From Bacillus cereus ATCC 14579 (lineage in GTDB: Bacteria > Bacillota > Bacilli > Bacillales > Bacillaceae_G), in assembly GCF_000007825.1 (NCBI RefSeq), contig NC_004722.1, forward strand, positions 2,148,501 through 2,212,500: a DNA stretch of 64,000 bases, read 5' to 3'. Position 1 is the stretch's first letter; every line of letters starts with the position of its first letter. The notes beneath the pieces were generated by a model that was not told the origin of the DNA, did not search any database, and was given only the letters and a program-made list of their open reading frames with translations. Positions 35,707 through 44,976 of this stretch are shown piece after piece. Made by a program: the position numbers and the translations under genes.

Positions 35707-37546
35707 AGGGCGTTATGAAACAAAAATCGTTGATACGAATGAAACGCTCCCTTTTGTATTAAAGTTAATCATTGGAAATGAGGGGAAAGGAGATTATATT
35801 TTATTAAATCGTCTTTGTACATCTACTACAGCATTAGTTCAATGTATTTATAAAGTACAAGAATTAAAACCAATAAGATTGCAGTACAATTATGAAATCC
35901 CAATGAATATTACTTTTATATGGAATAAAGTATATGAGGGACAGAAAAATATAAAAGAGGCTCAATATGAAATAAATGAAAAAAAACAAAGAGTATTAAT
36001 ATATGAACACGGGAAAACAGAATTCTTTTATCCATGGCGCTGTGGTCTATACCATTTTGAAGTGCGTATAGAAGATACAACGTATTATGGCGCATTTCAA
36101 ATCGTACCGAAAAACTTTTTTGATGATCAATTTGAAATGATTCAAGACTATGTGAAGTCAATTTTAAATGAGTTGATTTTGGATAGAGGTTACTATAAAA
36201 AAACCTTCTCTGCACTTAGCGATATTGAGGATTCTTCTTATTTAGTGTTACTTAGAAAGTTACCGCAAAAAATGAAAATGATAAAGCAAATCTTTAAGAA
36301 AATAGAATCAAGCTCAAAATTTATAAATGAATATAAATGGGAAGGAAAAGAGCGAAAGCCAACAAGAAAAGGAACTATAGTGGCAGAACGAAAACCTTAT
36401 GCCAAACATTATAATCGTAAGTTTATGGAACAAAAAAATAGTAAGGAAAATGCATTTCTTAAATATAAAGCGATGCAATTTTATCATTATTTAATTGAAG
36501 CTAAAAGTTTTTTACGTCAAACAATTGAAATATTAGAAAGAGAAAAAAAGAAAAAATCAGAAGAGTTTCAAGCTGTAAAAACGATTATACAAACAATTGA
36601 GCGTAATGGATCAGTAACCGATAGAGAGAAGCAAAAATATAAAAATATACATTTACTAAAAGAAGCCGATTTACGAAAGAGCTCAATGAAAATACAAGAA
36701 TATAAAATATTGGCGCATATTGTGCATGAAAATGTACAATACTTTCAAATGTTAATGCACTCTTCATTTTGGAGGGAAGTTACTGAAACAAGTAACATGA
36801 ACTTACATGATTTACCGATACCACATCAACAATTACTACATCATTTAGAAGTACTCCCGCAATATACGGATCAATCTCCATCATTATTATTTGTTTATAA
36901 GCCAACGTTTTTAGTGTATGAATATTACGCTTTTTTTATCGTTATTTCACTTTTAGAGCAAATTGGTTTTGAGGCTAGAAACTCCATCCGTGAACAAATA
37001 CAAGAACATTTTTATGTAGATGGATTACAAGATGGAACGACAGTAGTTTTAGAACGAGATGATATAAAGGTGCATGTCTCATTTAATGACTTAATTGAAA
37101 CACATCCTCTTATTGCATTAAGTAAAGGTAGTAATTTTTACAATGGTGAGGATACGAAGAAGCCAGATATTCGCTTAGACTGTTATGTAAAAGAAGATGG
37201 GAAATACGTATATAAATCTTCTATTATTATTGAAGTGAAGTATAGTCCAATGTACAATATTTTTCAGCACGTCGGAAATACGAAAGCAACTGAGCAAATG
37301 TATAAGTACTGGTCTATAAAGTATGTAGAAGAACAGGATGGAAAGCGAGTCTATTATCGAAGGTCAATTTATGAAGTCATTTGTGTATATCCAGGAAGCC
37401 ATATGCATAGTAAAAAAATTGAGTCTGGATGCGGTGTTTTCTTGCAGTTATATCCATATAAGACGAAACAAGGGGAAGAGAAATTAGCTGGAAAACATGG
37501 GATGGTACAAATTTTTGAAAAATGGCTAAAAAGCATTAAGAAGTAA
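35690..37546 (+). CDS. DUF2357 / McrC-like PD-(D/E)XK nuclease
   Basis: The protein has 618 residues. The N-terminal beta-rich half fits DUF2357, the partner of McrB-like ATPases. A charged coiled-coil lies around 250-350 (EREKKKKSEEF, DREKQKYKN). The C-terminal nuclease core has PD at 492-493 in KKPDIRLDCY, and E515-V-K517 in IIIEVKYS, the PD...ExK metal and catalytic set. McrC has the same role in McrBC. The start at 35690 (or ATG 35696) lies inside the ATPase gene with GGAG upstream, so translation is coupled. A terminator follows. Probable defence against phage or modified DNA. Confidence 0.8.
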   Translation: MDMQNEGRYETKIVDTNETLPFVLKLIIGNEGKGDYILLNRLCTSTTALVQCIYKVQELKPIRLQYNYEIPMNITFIWNKVYEGQKNIKEAQYEINEKKQRVLIYEHGKTEFFYPWRCGLYHFEVRIEDTTYYGAFQIVPKNFFDDQFEMIQDYVKSILNELILDRGYYKKTFSALSDIEDSSYLVLLRKLPQKMKMIKQIFKKIESSSKFINEYKWEGKERKPTRKGTIVAERKPYAKHYNRKFMEQKNSKENAFLKYKAMQFYHYLIEAKSFLRQTIEILEREKKKKSEEFQAVKTIIQTIERNGSVTDREKQKYKNIHLLKEADLRKSSMKIQEYKILAHIVHENVQYFQMLMHSSFWREVTETSNMNLHDLPIPHQQLLHHLEVLPQYTDQSPSLLFVYKPTFLVYEYYAFFIVISLLEQIGFEARNSIREQIQEHFYVDGLQDGTTVVLERDDIKVHVSFNDLIETHPLIALSKGSNFYNGEDTKKPDIRLDCYVKEDGKYVYKSSIIIEVKYSPMYNIFQHVGNTKATEQMYKYWSIKYVEEQDGKRVYYRRSIYEVICVYPGSHMHSKKIESGCGVFLQLYPYKTKQGEEKLAGKHGMVQIFEKWLKSIKK

Positions 37547-37548
37547 AA

Positions 37549-37577
37549 GAAATCCTTTTTCATAAAGGATTTCTTTA
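37549..37577 (+). terminator. Terminator of the McrBC-like operon
   Basis: AAAGAAATCCTTT / AAAGGATTTCTTT stem with a 5-base loop. Confidence 0.8.
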
Positions 37578-37825
37578 GATTAAGAAGAATTATATGCTGT
37601 ATGGAAAGAAACGTAGTGTAATTTAGATTTGAAAAGTGCTACAAATGTGTTATTAAAAGGAATGTGAGCGCGGGATAAAAGTCGATTAAATTGGAATCTA
37701 ATTCATTTTGCAGAATATAATAAGTCATAAATATTTTTAGTTGCATACGAAGATTTGTTCTTATATGATAGATAGTGAAAGCGTTATCAAAAAAAACAGA
37801 GCGGCGATGGGAAAGGCGGTTAAAT

Positions 37826-38422
37826 ATGTTCCAGCGTGTTCAAACAAAGGAAGAACATTTTGGGTTCGAGCAACTATGGGGAGATTTTTGTGAAGAAAGA
37901 AACTTAATGTTCGTAGAACGTAATTTAAATCCATCACGATTTTTATTAATAGAAGATGAACATCCTATTGGTACAGTAGAATGTATTAAGTATACGGTAC
38001 CTGAACAATCGAATTCTGAGTTTTTCTATCCGTTTTCTAAAAATGATTTAGTAAAAGATTTGAAGAATGTATATGAAATAGGCAAGTTAAGTATTTCGAA
38101 AACGTCTCGTGGAAGAGGACATTTCAAAAGGCTAACAGCTATTTTATTTATACATGCGTTAGAAACAAAAGCTGAATGGTACATTGCAGCAGTAACAAAA
38201 AGAATGTATATGTATTTACTTACACTTGGTTTTCCAATTGAACCAATAGATAATCCTTTTCAGTTTCATGATACTTTACAAGGTGTACCAGTAAGAATTC
38301 ATGCTCGAAAAGGGGTTACGCATTTGTATTCTTTAAAAGAATTTCGTGATGTGATTCAAGGGAATGCTCATGCACAGGCATTAATTACAGAATACAGTAA
38401 AAATATTATGTTAACGAAATAA
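37826..38422 (+). CDS. GNAT/acyl-transferase-fold protein
   Basis: The protein has 198 residues from ATG 37826 (AAGGCGG upstream); a GTG 51 bases earlier has no site. YEIGKLSISKTSRGRGHFKRLTAIL is a GNAT motif A with the RGRGH acyl-CoA loop. The layout resembles N-acyl amino acid synthase (FeeM-type) GNATs of about 200 residues. The substrate is unknown. Terminator 38485-38515, shared with racA. Confidence 0.65.
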   Translation: MFQRVQTKEEHFGFEQLWGDFCEERNLMFVERNLNPSRFLLIEDEHPIGTVECIKYTVPEQSNSEFFYPFSKNDLVKDLKNVYEIGKLSISKTSRGRGHFKRLTAILFIHALETKAEWYIAAVTKRMYMYLLTLGFPIEPIDNPFQFHDTLQGVPVRIHARKGVTHLYSLKEFRDVIQGNAHAQALITEYSKNIMLTK

Positions 38423-38484
38423 AGCGAAGTGAATATGTATAATAAAGAGAATAATATTTGTATAGGATATAACTCTTCATTAAA

Positions 38485-38515
38485 AAAGACCCTTATTATT
38501 TTAATAAGGGTCTAA
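38485..38515. terminator. Bidirectional terminator
   Basis: AGACCCTTATT / AATAAGGGTCT stem with A and T flanks between convergent genes. Confidence 0.85.
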
Positions 38516-38518
38516 AAA

Positions 38519-39061
38519 TTATAATCCAAATATACTAAAAATCATTTTGCGGCGCTTCGGTTTCTTTTCTCGTTCATATGTTGGTTTTGAATCCGGAGTA
38601 ATATAAATGGGTTCTTCTTTCGTTAGGGCAGCTTCTAACTTTTGAATTCGCTCTAACATTTCCTCCATTTCACGACGGTGTTGTAAAAGTTGGTACGTGA
38701 CGACATCATTTGCCTTATCTTGCATTTGTTCTTCCATTCGATCAAGTCTTCTCGTAATAGTGTTTAATTGATTAGCTAATTGCTCAAAATCATTCGATGA
38801 TATGTTTTGAACAATTGTATTAACTTGAGTTTTTAATTCCTCAACTTCATTTGAGGAAGCCTTTTGAGTAGATTGAGAATTTTGAGATTGCTCTATTTGA
38901 AATCGATGGTGTTCTAACATTTGATCGACATCCTCTTGTGTGAAAATAAAGTGGCCATATTTGTTTTTCTCTATCGTAAGATTTAATTGTTGCGCGATCC
39001 GGACAACAGCCTTTGGGCTAACACCTAATTTCTTTGCGATAAATGGTGTTTTATATTCCAA
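38519..39061 (-). CDS. racA: Chromosome-anchoring protein RacA
   Basis: RacA binds DNA near the origin and, with DivIVA, fixes the chromosome to the cell pole for the asymmetric sporulation division. The protein has 180 residues: MerR-like helix-turn-helix at the N-terminus (TPFIAKKLGVSPKAVVRIAQ), a Gln/Ser linker, a coiled-coil (about 65-150: LNTITRRLDRMEEQMQDKAND), and a basic tail (KPKRRKMIFSIFGL). I start at TTG 39061, 7 bases after AGGGGGG, giving an N-terminus as I remember for cereus-group RacA. The longer frame to 39169 has no site. Confidence 0.92.
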   Translation of the reverse strand: MEYKTPFIAKKLGVSPKAVVRIAQQLNLTIEKNKYGHFIFTQEDVDQMLEHHRFQIEQSQNSQSTQKASSNEVEELKTQVNTIVQNISSNDFEQLANQLNTITRRLDRMEEQMQDKANDVVTYQLLQHRREMEEMLERIQKLEAALTKEEPIYITPDSKPTYEREKKPKRRKMIFSIFGL

Positions 39062-39233
39062 AATAATCCCCCCTATATATATCCTGTTGAATGATTTCGA
39101 GCTATGAAGTAAGTTCCCTTCTAGTGCGACAAAAGAAGTGTGGAATCGGCAAAGAAAGTGTTTTTTCACGAAATTGAGTTGAGGAGAATAGTTCTTTTAA
39201 ATAAAAATGTCTTATCGTAACATTTAGAATAAT

Positions 39234-39271
39234 TTGACGAGTGTAAATGAATTAGATTATCATAATGATAA
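39234..39271 (+). promoter_or_regulatory. Promoter with palindromic (PerR-like) operator before the CNNM gene
   Basis: TTGACG (39234-39239), 18-base spacer, TATCAT (39258-39263). The perfect palindrome TTATCAT-A-ATGATAA (39257-39271) covers the -10. It differs from the PerR box TTATAATNATTATAA by one base per arm. A second TATAAT lies at 39292-39297. Confidence 0.45.
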
Positions 39272-39372
39272 ATATCTTTTTTATGTATGCATATAATATA
39301 TAAAAAGGTGGTTGCTAATGTAGAATTTTGTTAGAGTATTAGAATGCTTACTTCACTTGAATAAAATTAAGT

Positions 39373-39407
39373 AGGAGGTGGCTTCCTTGCTTACAAAGTA
39401 AGTAAGG
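39373..39407 (+). promoter_or_regulatory. Leader mini-ORF inside a hairpin before the CNNM gene
   Basis: AGGAGGTGG (39373-39381) is followed by TTG CTT ACA AAG TAA, a four-codon frame with a far better ribosome site than the main gene. CCTTGCTTAC (39385-39394) pairs with GTAAGTAAGG (39398-39407). This may couple or modulate translation of the gene at 39416. Confidence 0.4.
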
Positions 39408-39415
39408 AAAAGTAT

Positions 39416-40771
39416 TTGGACATATATAGTATAAGTATAGTGATTGTTTTAATTGCCTTAACGGCATTTTTCGTTGCAGCAGAATTTGCAATTGTTAAAG
39501 TGAGAAGTTCACGAATTGACTATTTAATTGCAGAAGGAAATAATCGTGCAACATCGGTCAAAACAGTCATTACAAACTTAGACGAATATTTATCTGCTTG
39601 TCAGTTAGGAATTACTGTTACAGCTTTAGGAATTGGGTGGTTTGGTAAACCTGCGTTAAAGCAAATGTTTGATACGCTTTTTGCAAATTGGAATATCTCT
39701 ACTCAACTAGCAGACATTTTTGCTGTAACTTTAGTATTTTTGTTAATTACTTTTTTACATGTTGTAATAGGGGAATTGGCCCCAAAAACATTTGCAATTC
39801 AAAAATCTGAACAAGTGAGTTTGCTTGTTTCTAAGCCGTTAATTTTCTTTTATCGTATTGCATTCCCATTCATTTGGCTATTAAATGGTTCAGCTCGAAT
39901 CATTACGAAGCTGCTAGGGCTGAAACCGCCGAAGGGGCATGATGAGGTTCATTCAGAAGAAGAATTACGGTTGTTAGTTTCAGAAAGTTATAAAAATGGT
40001 GAGATTAATCAATCTGAATATAAATATGTAAATAAAATTTTTGAATTTGATGATCGGATTGCAAAAGAAATAATGGTACCTCGAACTGAAATGAATATTA
40101 TAAGTAAAGAAATGCCTGCTGAAGAAGCTTTGCAAAAAATGTCTCGCGAAAAATATACAAGGTATCCAGTTGTTGATGGCGACAAAGACCACGTAATAGG
40201 TTTTGTGAATTTTAAAGATATTTTTACTGAGTTTGTACAACATAAAGCTGTTAATAAGAAGACAGTAGAGCAATATATGAGACCAATTATTTTAGTTATC
40301 GATTCTATTCCAATTCATGATTTGTTTTTAAAAATGCAAAAAGAAAGAACACATATTGCTATATTGATAGATGAATATGGTGGGACATCTGGACTTGTTA
40401 CTGTTGAAGATATTTTGGAAGAAATTGTTGGAGATATTCAGGATGAGTTTGATACGGATGAGCAGCCAGAAATTCAAAAGGTTAGTGAAACGAAGACGAT
40501 ACTAGAGGGAAAAGTACTTGTTAGTGAAGTGAATACGTTATTTGGTTTAGGGATTGATGATGATGGTGTTGATACAATCGGTGGTTGGATTTTAACGAAG
40601 AATATAGAGATTGCTGAAGAGGATTCCATTGAAATTGAAAATTATAAGTTTTGTGTGAAAGAATTAGATGGACATTATATAAAAAGATTAGAAGTTACAA
40701 AGATAGTAGAATCGATTGTTATTTTAGAAGATGAAAAACAAATTTCGTTACAAGAGCAAATTAGCTCGTAA
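39416..40771 (+). CDS. CNNM/DUF21-CBS transporter-type membrane protein
   Basis: The protein has 451 residues. The DUF21/CNNM domain (about 1-195) has three to four helices and the segment HVVIGELAPKTFAIQ. Two CBS domains (about 215-335) and a CorC_HlyC domain (about 355-430) follow. Bacillus relatives (MpfA, YhdP, YugS) are linked to Mg2+ efflux or resistance. The start is TTG 39416; the ribosome site is weak (AAGGA) and follows the leader mini-ORF. It is divergent from racA. Confidence 0.88.
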   Translation: MDIYSISIVIVLIALTAFFVAAEFAIVKVRSSRIDYLIAEGNNRATSVKTVITNLDEYLSACQLGITVTALGIGWFGKPALKQMFDTLFANWNISTQLADIFAVTLVFLLITFLHVVIGELAPKTFAIQKSEQVSLLVSKPLIFFYRIAFPFIWLLNGSARIITKLLGLKPPKGHDEVHSEEELRLLVSESYKNGEINQSEYKYVNKIFEFDDRIAKEIMVPRTEMNIISKEMPAEEALQKMSREKYTRYPVVDGDKDHVIGFVNFKDIFTEFVQHKAVNKKTVEQYMRPIILVIDSIPIHDLFLKMQKERTHIAILIDEYGGTSGLVTVEDILEEIVGDIQDEFDTDEQPEIQKVSETKTILEGKVLVSEVNTLFGLGIDDDGVDTIGGWILTKNIEIAEEDSIEIENYKFCVKELDGHYIKRLEVTKIVESIVILEDEKQISLQEQISS

Positions 40772-40798
40772 ACTCTGCTATATAGCAGAGTTTTTTTG
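40771..40798 (+). terminator. Intrinsic terminator
   Basis: AACTCTGC / GCAGAGTT stem, T7 tail. Confidence 0.85.
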
Positions 40799-40903
40799 AG
40801 CATAATGTTTTTTGAGGGATAGGGGCTATGATACAATGACATAAGTTGAACCTTTCACTAGGTGAAGTATTGTTGTATACATATATTTGGAAGGAGAAGA
40901 AGT

Positions 40904-42328
40904 ATGAAAAAGCATTTATATATAAACGGAAGTTGGAAATCTGTAAACACGTATAAACCATTATACGCACCATATTCTGAAGAAACATTAGCGGAAATTG
41001 CACAAGGAACGGAAGAAGATGTAAAAGAGGCTGTTACTGCTGCAAAAAATGCAATGACAAAAATGAATAAATTATCTGCATATGATCGTGCGACTATTTT
41101 AGAGAAAGTTGCACAAAAAATGGATGAAAGAAGAGAAGAATTTGCAGAGATTATTGCAAAAGAAGCTGCAAAACCAATACGTGCTGCAAGGGGAGAAGTA
41201 GATCGTACTGTTCAAACGTACAAATTTGCAGCTGAAGAAGCGAAGCGTATATATGGTGAGACATTGCCATTAGACGCCGCACCTGGTGCAGATGGGCGTA
41301 TTGCATATACAATCCGAAAGCCGATTGGGGTTATAGGGGCTATTACACCATTTAATTTCCCATTAAATTTAGTAGCGCATAAAGTTGGACCAGCAATCGC
41401 TGCCGGAAATACAGTTGTATTAAAGCCAGCTGATCAAACGCCATTATCATCTTATGCATTAGTTGAGTTATTTGAAGAGGCAGGATTGCCAAATGGAGCT
41501 TTAAATATCATTTCTGGCCCTGGCCCCACGGTTGGTGAGGCAATCGTCAAAAATGATTACGTTGCTTCTATTACTTTTACCGGAAGTCCAAAAGTTGGAA
41601 TCGGAATAAAACAAAAGGCTGGGCTAAAACGAGTTACGTTAGAACTAGGCTCAAATGCTGCTGTTATTATTGATGAAGATGTAGAGTTAACAGATGAAAT
41701 AATTGAACGTGTAAAATGGGGAGCATTTGTTAATAATGGGCAAGTTTGTATTTCAGTACAACGTGTTTTTGTACATGAAACGAAAATACATGAATTTCTC
41801 TCAAAGCTAAAGAAAGCGATGGAATCAGTTGTTGTTGGTGATCCATCGCTTGAGGAAACGGATGTATCAGCTTTAATTTCAAAAAAAGATGTAGAGCGAA
41901 TTGATATGTGGGTTCAAGAAGCAATTAAGGAAGGAGCAACTGTTTTATGTGGTGGTAAGAAGCAGGATGCAAGAATTTTTGAACCGACTGTATTAACAAA
42001 TGTTCCAGATCATGTATCTGTGCAGTGCCAAGAAGTATTCGGTCCACTCATGACAGTAAATACATTTAAAGAATTTGATGAAGCGATTGAGCAAGTAAAT
42101 AATTCGCGTTACGGCTTACAGGCGGGAGTATTTACAAATAATTTATTTAAAGCAATGCGTGCAATTGATGAGCTAGAGGTTGGTGGTGTCATGATTAATG
42201 ATATTCCAACGTTCAGAGTAGATCATATGCCTTATGGTGGTGTGAAAGAAAGTGGCACGGGACGCGAAGGAATTAAATATGCAATAGAAGAAATGACAGA
42301 AATGAAATTAGTATGTATTAAAAAATAA
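40904..42328 (+). CDS. NAD(P)-dependent aldehyde dehydrogenase
   Basis: This 474-residue ALDH-superfamily enzyme oxidises an aldehyde to the acid. The catalytic Cys is in NNGQVCISVQRV, the general base Glu in TLELGSNAA, the oxyanion Asn in TPFNFPLN and the cofactor loop in FTGSPKVG. The late motif EVFGPLMTV is present. ATG 40904 has GGAAGGAG upstream, so the earlier in-frame codons are excluded. Substrate class is uncertain (lactaldehyde or succinate-semialdehyde-like). Monocistronic. Confidence 0.9.
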   Translation: MKKHLYINGSWKSVNTYKPLYAPYSEETLAEIAQGTEEDVKEAVTAAKNAMTKMNKLSAYDRATILEKVAQKMDERREEFAEIIAKEAAKPIRAARGEVDRTVQTYKFAAEEAKRIYGETLPLDAAPGADGRIAYTIRKPIGVIGAITPFNFPLNLVAHKVGPAIAAGNTVVLKPADQTPLSSYALVELFEEAGLPNGALNIISGPGPTVGEAIVKNDYVASITFTGSPKVGIGIKQKAGLKRVTLELGSNAAVIIDEDVELTDEIIERVKWGAFVNNGQVCISVQRVFVHETKIHEFLSKLKKAMESVVVGDPSLEETDVSALISKKDVERIDMWVQEAIKEGATVLCGGKKQDARIFEPTVLTNVPDHVSVQCQEVFGPLMTVNTFKEFDEAIEQVNNSRYGLQAGVFTNNLFKAMRAIDELEVGGVMINDIPTFRVDHMPYGGVKESGTGREGIKYAIEEMTEMKLVCIKK

Positions 42329-42353
42329 AGTGGAAAAACTTAAAACTTGCACT

Positions 42354-42400
42354 AAAAAACGAGTAGGAAATGTTTACGATTCCATACTCGTTTTTTACGC
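42354..42400 (+). terminator. Intrinsic terminator
   Basis: AAAAAACGAGTA / TACTCGTTTTTT stem with an inner GGAA/TTCC pairing. Confidence 0.8.
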
Positions 42401-42430
42401 TTCTAGTAACTATTTAATTAAGTGTAACTT

Positions 42431-42823
42431 TTACTTCATTTCTTGTTTGAAAATAGTATCTTCTACATAAATTTGTTCTTTATCTATAGCAGTAGCATGA
42501 GTTAATACTAAACCGATTGGTGTTTTTGTATCTTTATTTTGAACAATTGTAAAAGGAACATTTTTTTCGTTTGCTAATTTAATGTATTTTGATAAATGTG
42601 GGTAAGCAATGCCACCATTTAGGAGGAGTTGTAATGATTGAGAAGAGCGCATGCTACCCGCCACTTCAGAGTATACATTACTTTGCATTACTTGACCGAT
42701 TGTTAAAGCGATTTCCACACGCTCACGTAATGTAGTTAAATACATATTACGTTCTTCTGGTTTGTTTTGCTTTTGGCCGTAAATGCCTTCTTGGAGATAA
42801 TCTTCCACATTTTTATTTACCAT
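42431..42823 (-). CDS. yueI: YueI-family protein (DUF1694)
   Basis: This 130-residue protein matches B. subtilis YueI in length and segments: GIYGQKQNKPEERNMYLTTLRERV, LALTIGQ-like IALTIGQVM, YPHLSKYIKLANEKNVPFTIVQ and IGLVLTHATAIDKEQIY (cut). Function is unknown; the family resembles the ribosomal L7Ae-like fold in size. ATG 42823 has AAAGGTG 8 bases upstream. Confidence 0.85.
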   Translation of the reverse strand: MVNKNVEDYLQEGIYGQKQNKPEERNMYLTTLRERVEIALTIGQVMQSNVYSEVAGSMRSSQSLQLLLNGGIAYPHLSKYIKLANEKNVPFTIVQNKDTKTPIGLVLTHATAIDKEQIYVEDTIFKQEMK

Positions 42824-43059
42824 ATTTTTCACACCTTTCATTTTCTATTGTACGCAAGAATTAAAAATGATGCAAAAAAAAGTCGTTTTGACTACGGAAA
42901 TAATGAAAATATGTGAAGGAAAAAGGGGATTTGTATACAATTAGTTAAATAAGAAAGAAAAAATAATTTTATCAACAGAAATTAACAAAATGTGACAAAA
43001 ATCTATTAACGAATCGTATTTTTTGTGTTAATATTCAAAATATAAAGGGTATTCGTCGT

Positions 43060-44193
43060 ATGGAAATGGAGGGAATGGAGGTTTTTCCAATCGATAAGGA
43101 TATTAAAGAAATATTTTGTTCACACTTGAAAAACAATAGGCACCAATTCGTAGAGAACTGGAAAAACAAAATGATAATTTCCGAAAAAGATCCATTTAAA
43201 CTAGAAGTAGTTCAAAATGGAGAGGATTTACTAGAGTTAATTATCGAACTTACTATGGAAGATAAAGATATAAATTATCTTCAACCGTTATGTGAGAAAA
43301 TTGCTATTGAACGTGCTGGAGCAGATGCGAATATTGGAGATTTTGTTTATAACGCAAACGTGGGAAGAAATGAACTTTTCGAAGCGATGTGTGAATTAGA
43401 TGTTAGCGCTCGTGAATTGAAACCAATTATGGCAAAAATACATACTTGTTTTGACAAATTAATTTATTATACCGTTTTAAAATACTCGGAAATTATATCG
43501 AAGAATTTAGAGGAAAAACAGCAATATATTAACGAAACACATAAAGAAAGGCTGACGATTTTAGGGCAAATGTCAGCTAGTTTTGTACATGAATTTCGTA
43601 ATCCGCTTACTTCCATTATGGGGTTTGTTAAATTATTAAAGGCGGATCATCCGAGTTTATCGTATTTAGATATTATTTCGCATGAATTAGATCAATTAAA
43701 TTTTCGTATTTCGCAATTTTTACTCGTATCGAAAAAAGAAATGTGGAATGAATCGGAACGGTTTTGGCTTAATGACTTGTTTCAAGACATTATACAATTC
43801 TTATATCCGAGGTTGGTCAATGCGAATGTTTTGATTGAAAAGAATTTACCGTATCCAATTCCGCTTGTTGGTTATCGGAGTGAAGTGAGACAAGTATTTT
43901 TAAACATATTAATGAATTCAATTGATGCTCTTGAATCAATGAAAGAAGAACGAAAAATTATCATTGATGTATTTGAAGAAGATCAAGCTATTCGAATTGT
44001 GATAAAAAATAATGGACCAATGATTCCAGCTGAAAATGTAGAAACGATTTTTGAACCATTTGTAACTACTAAAAAGTTAGGAACTGGTATTGGATTATTT
44101 GTATGTAAACAAATTGTGGAAAAACATAATGGATCCATTATGTGTCGATCAGATAACGATTGGACAGAATTTCAAATTGCATTTCAAAAATAA
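43060..44193 (+). CDS. Sporulation-type sensor histidine kinase, BA2291-like
   Basis: This soluble kinase has 377 residues. The sensor domain (about 8-150) is all-helical, with no membrane segment, and resembles the globin-fold domain shared by B. anthracis BA2291 and the plasmid proteins pXO1-118 and pXO2-61. The HisKA domain has SASFVHEFRNPLTSIMGF (His phospho-site). The HATPase domain has NILMNSIDALES and GTGIGLFVCKQIVEKH. BA2291 feeds the Spo0F/Spo0A phosphorelay. The position, eight to nine genes before the lysine 2,3-aminomutase gene, also fits BA2291 as I remember it. No partner regulator is adjacent, typical of orphan sporulation kinases. Confidence 0.8.
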   Translation: MEMEGMEVFPIDKDIKEIFCSHLKNNRHQFVENWKNKMIISEKDPFKLEVVQNGEDLLELIIELTMEDKDINYLQPLCEKIAIERAGADANIGDFVYNANVGRNELFEAMCELDVSARELKPIMAKIHTCFDKLIYYTVLKYSEIISKNLEEKQQYINETHKERLTILGQMSASFVHEFRNPLTSIMGFVKLLKADHPSLSYLDIISHELDQLNFRISQFLLVSKKEMWNESERFWLNDLFQDIIQFLYPRLVNANVLIEKNLPYPIPLVGYRSEVRQVFLNILMNSIDALESMKEERKIIIDVFEEDQAIRIVIKNNGPMIPAENVETIFEPFVTTKKLGTGIGLFVCKQIVEKHNGSIMCRSDNDWTEFQIAFQK

Positions 44194-44228
44194 ACAGTCT
44201 ACACCAAATGAATGGTGTAGACTGTTTT
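44194..44228. terminator. Bidirectional terminator
   Basis: AACAGTCTACACCA / TGGTGTAGACTGTT, a 14-bp perfect stem between convergent genes. Confidence 0.9.
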
Positions 44229-44976
44229 AATTTGTGAGTATAACGGCTTCTAATTTAGGATCTTTAGTTGAATAACCTACTATTGAAATTGTATAAATAA
44301 CATTTGGTTCAACATTGAATTTTGGTATAGTCAATAAAACGTTTTTATTATCTGCGAGTGAAATTTCAATATCTGCTGTACCAGGGCTAACTTGCAAAAA
44401 ATCTGTTATTTGTTTAAAGAGTACATTTTCAAATAAATGATCCCCATCTTTTAAATCTACGTTTACAACAGGGGTATCTGGAGAGAAATGTGCAAACCGT
44501 ATTTTGGCTTGACCAGCTGGTAAATGTGTATTATCAAGTATAGGCTGTAATTGTAGGTGATTATCACTATTTATTGCAGCAAGAGTATAAGTATGATTTC
44601 CCATTATTGGTACCAACGCTGAAAAGATTGGAGTTTCATTTCCGACAGGAACAATATCTATACGGTATTTACCTTGCACTAATGATAAATAAGGGCTGAA
44701 TTGCTTAAATGAAATATTTTTAATAACCTTTTGTCCGTTTACTAAAATGTCAACCGCTGGTATATTTGGATCGGCATGAAAAATTCTTATATGTGACGGT
44801 AAAGCAGCTTCTTGTGAGTCTCTTGTTTCATACGCCTGTACAAGTTTTGATAGTGCATCGTAATATTTCATATATAATTCTATATATTTTTTAGGATTAC
44901 GAAACTGATAGTAACGTGCGAGTTGTTCGTATTGTGTAACTTCTTGTCCATATTTTTCGATTTCAGATTGAGACAT
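44227..44976 (-). CDS. DUF4397-domain protein
   Basis: The 249-residue protein begins with a helical region (about 1-55) and carries two tandem beta-sandwich repeats: SHIRIFHADPNIPAVDILVNGQ and KIRFAHFSPDTPVVNVDLKDG (cut), the DUF4397 signature (RxxHxSPDxPxVDVxxxG). There is no signal peptide, although many family members are secreted. ATG 44976 lies 7 bases after AAAGGAGG; ATG 44982 is too near. Function unknown. Confidence 0.82.
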   Translation of the reverse strand: MSQSEIEKYGQEVTQYEQLARYYQFRNPKKYIELYMKYYDALSKLVQAYETRDSQEAALPSHIRIFHADPNIPAVDILVNGQKVIKNISFKQFSPYLSLVQGKYRIDIVPVGNETPIFSALVPIMGNHTYTLAAINSDNHLQLQPILDNTHLPAGQAKIRFAHFSPDTPVVNVDLKDGDHLFENVLFKQITDFLQVSPGTADIEISLADNKNVLLTIPKFNVEPNVIYTISIVGYSTKDPKLEAVILTN

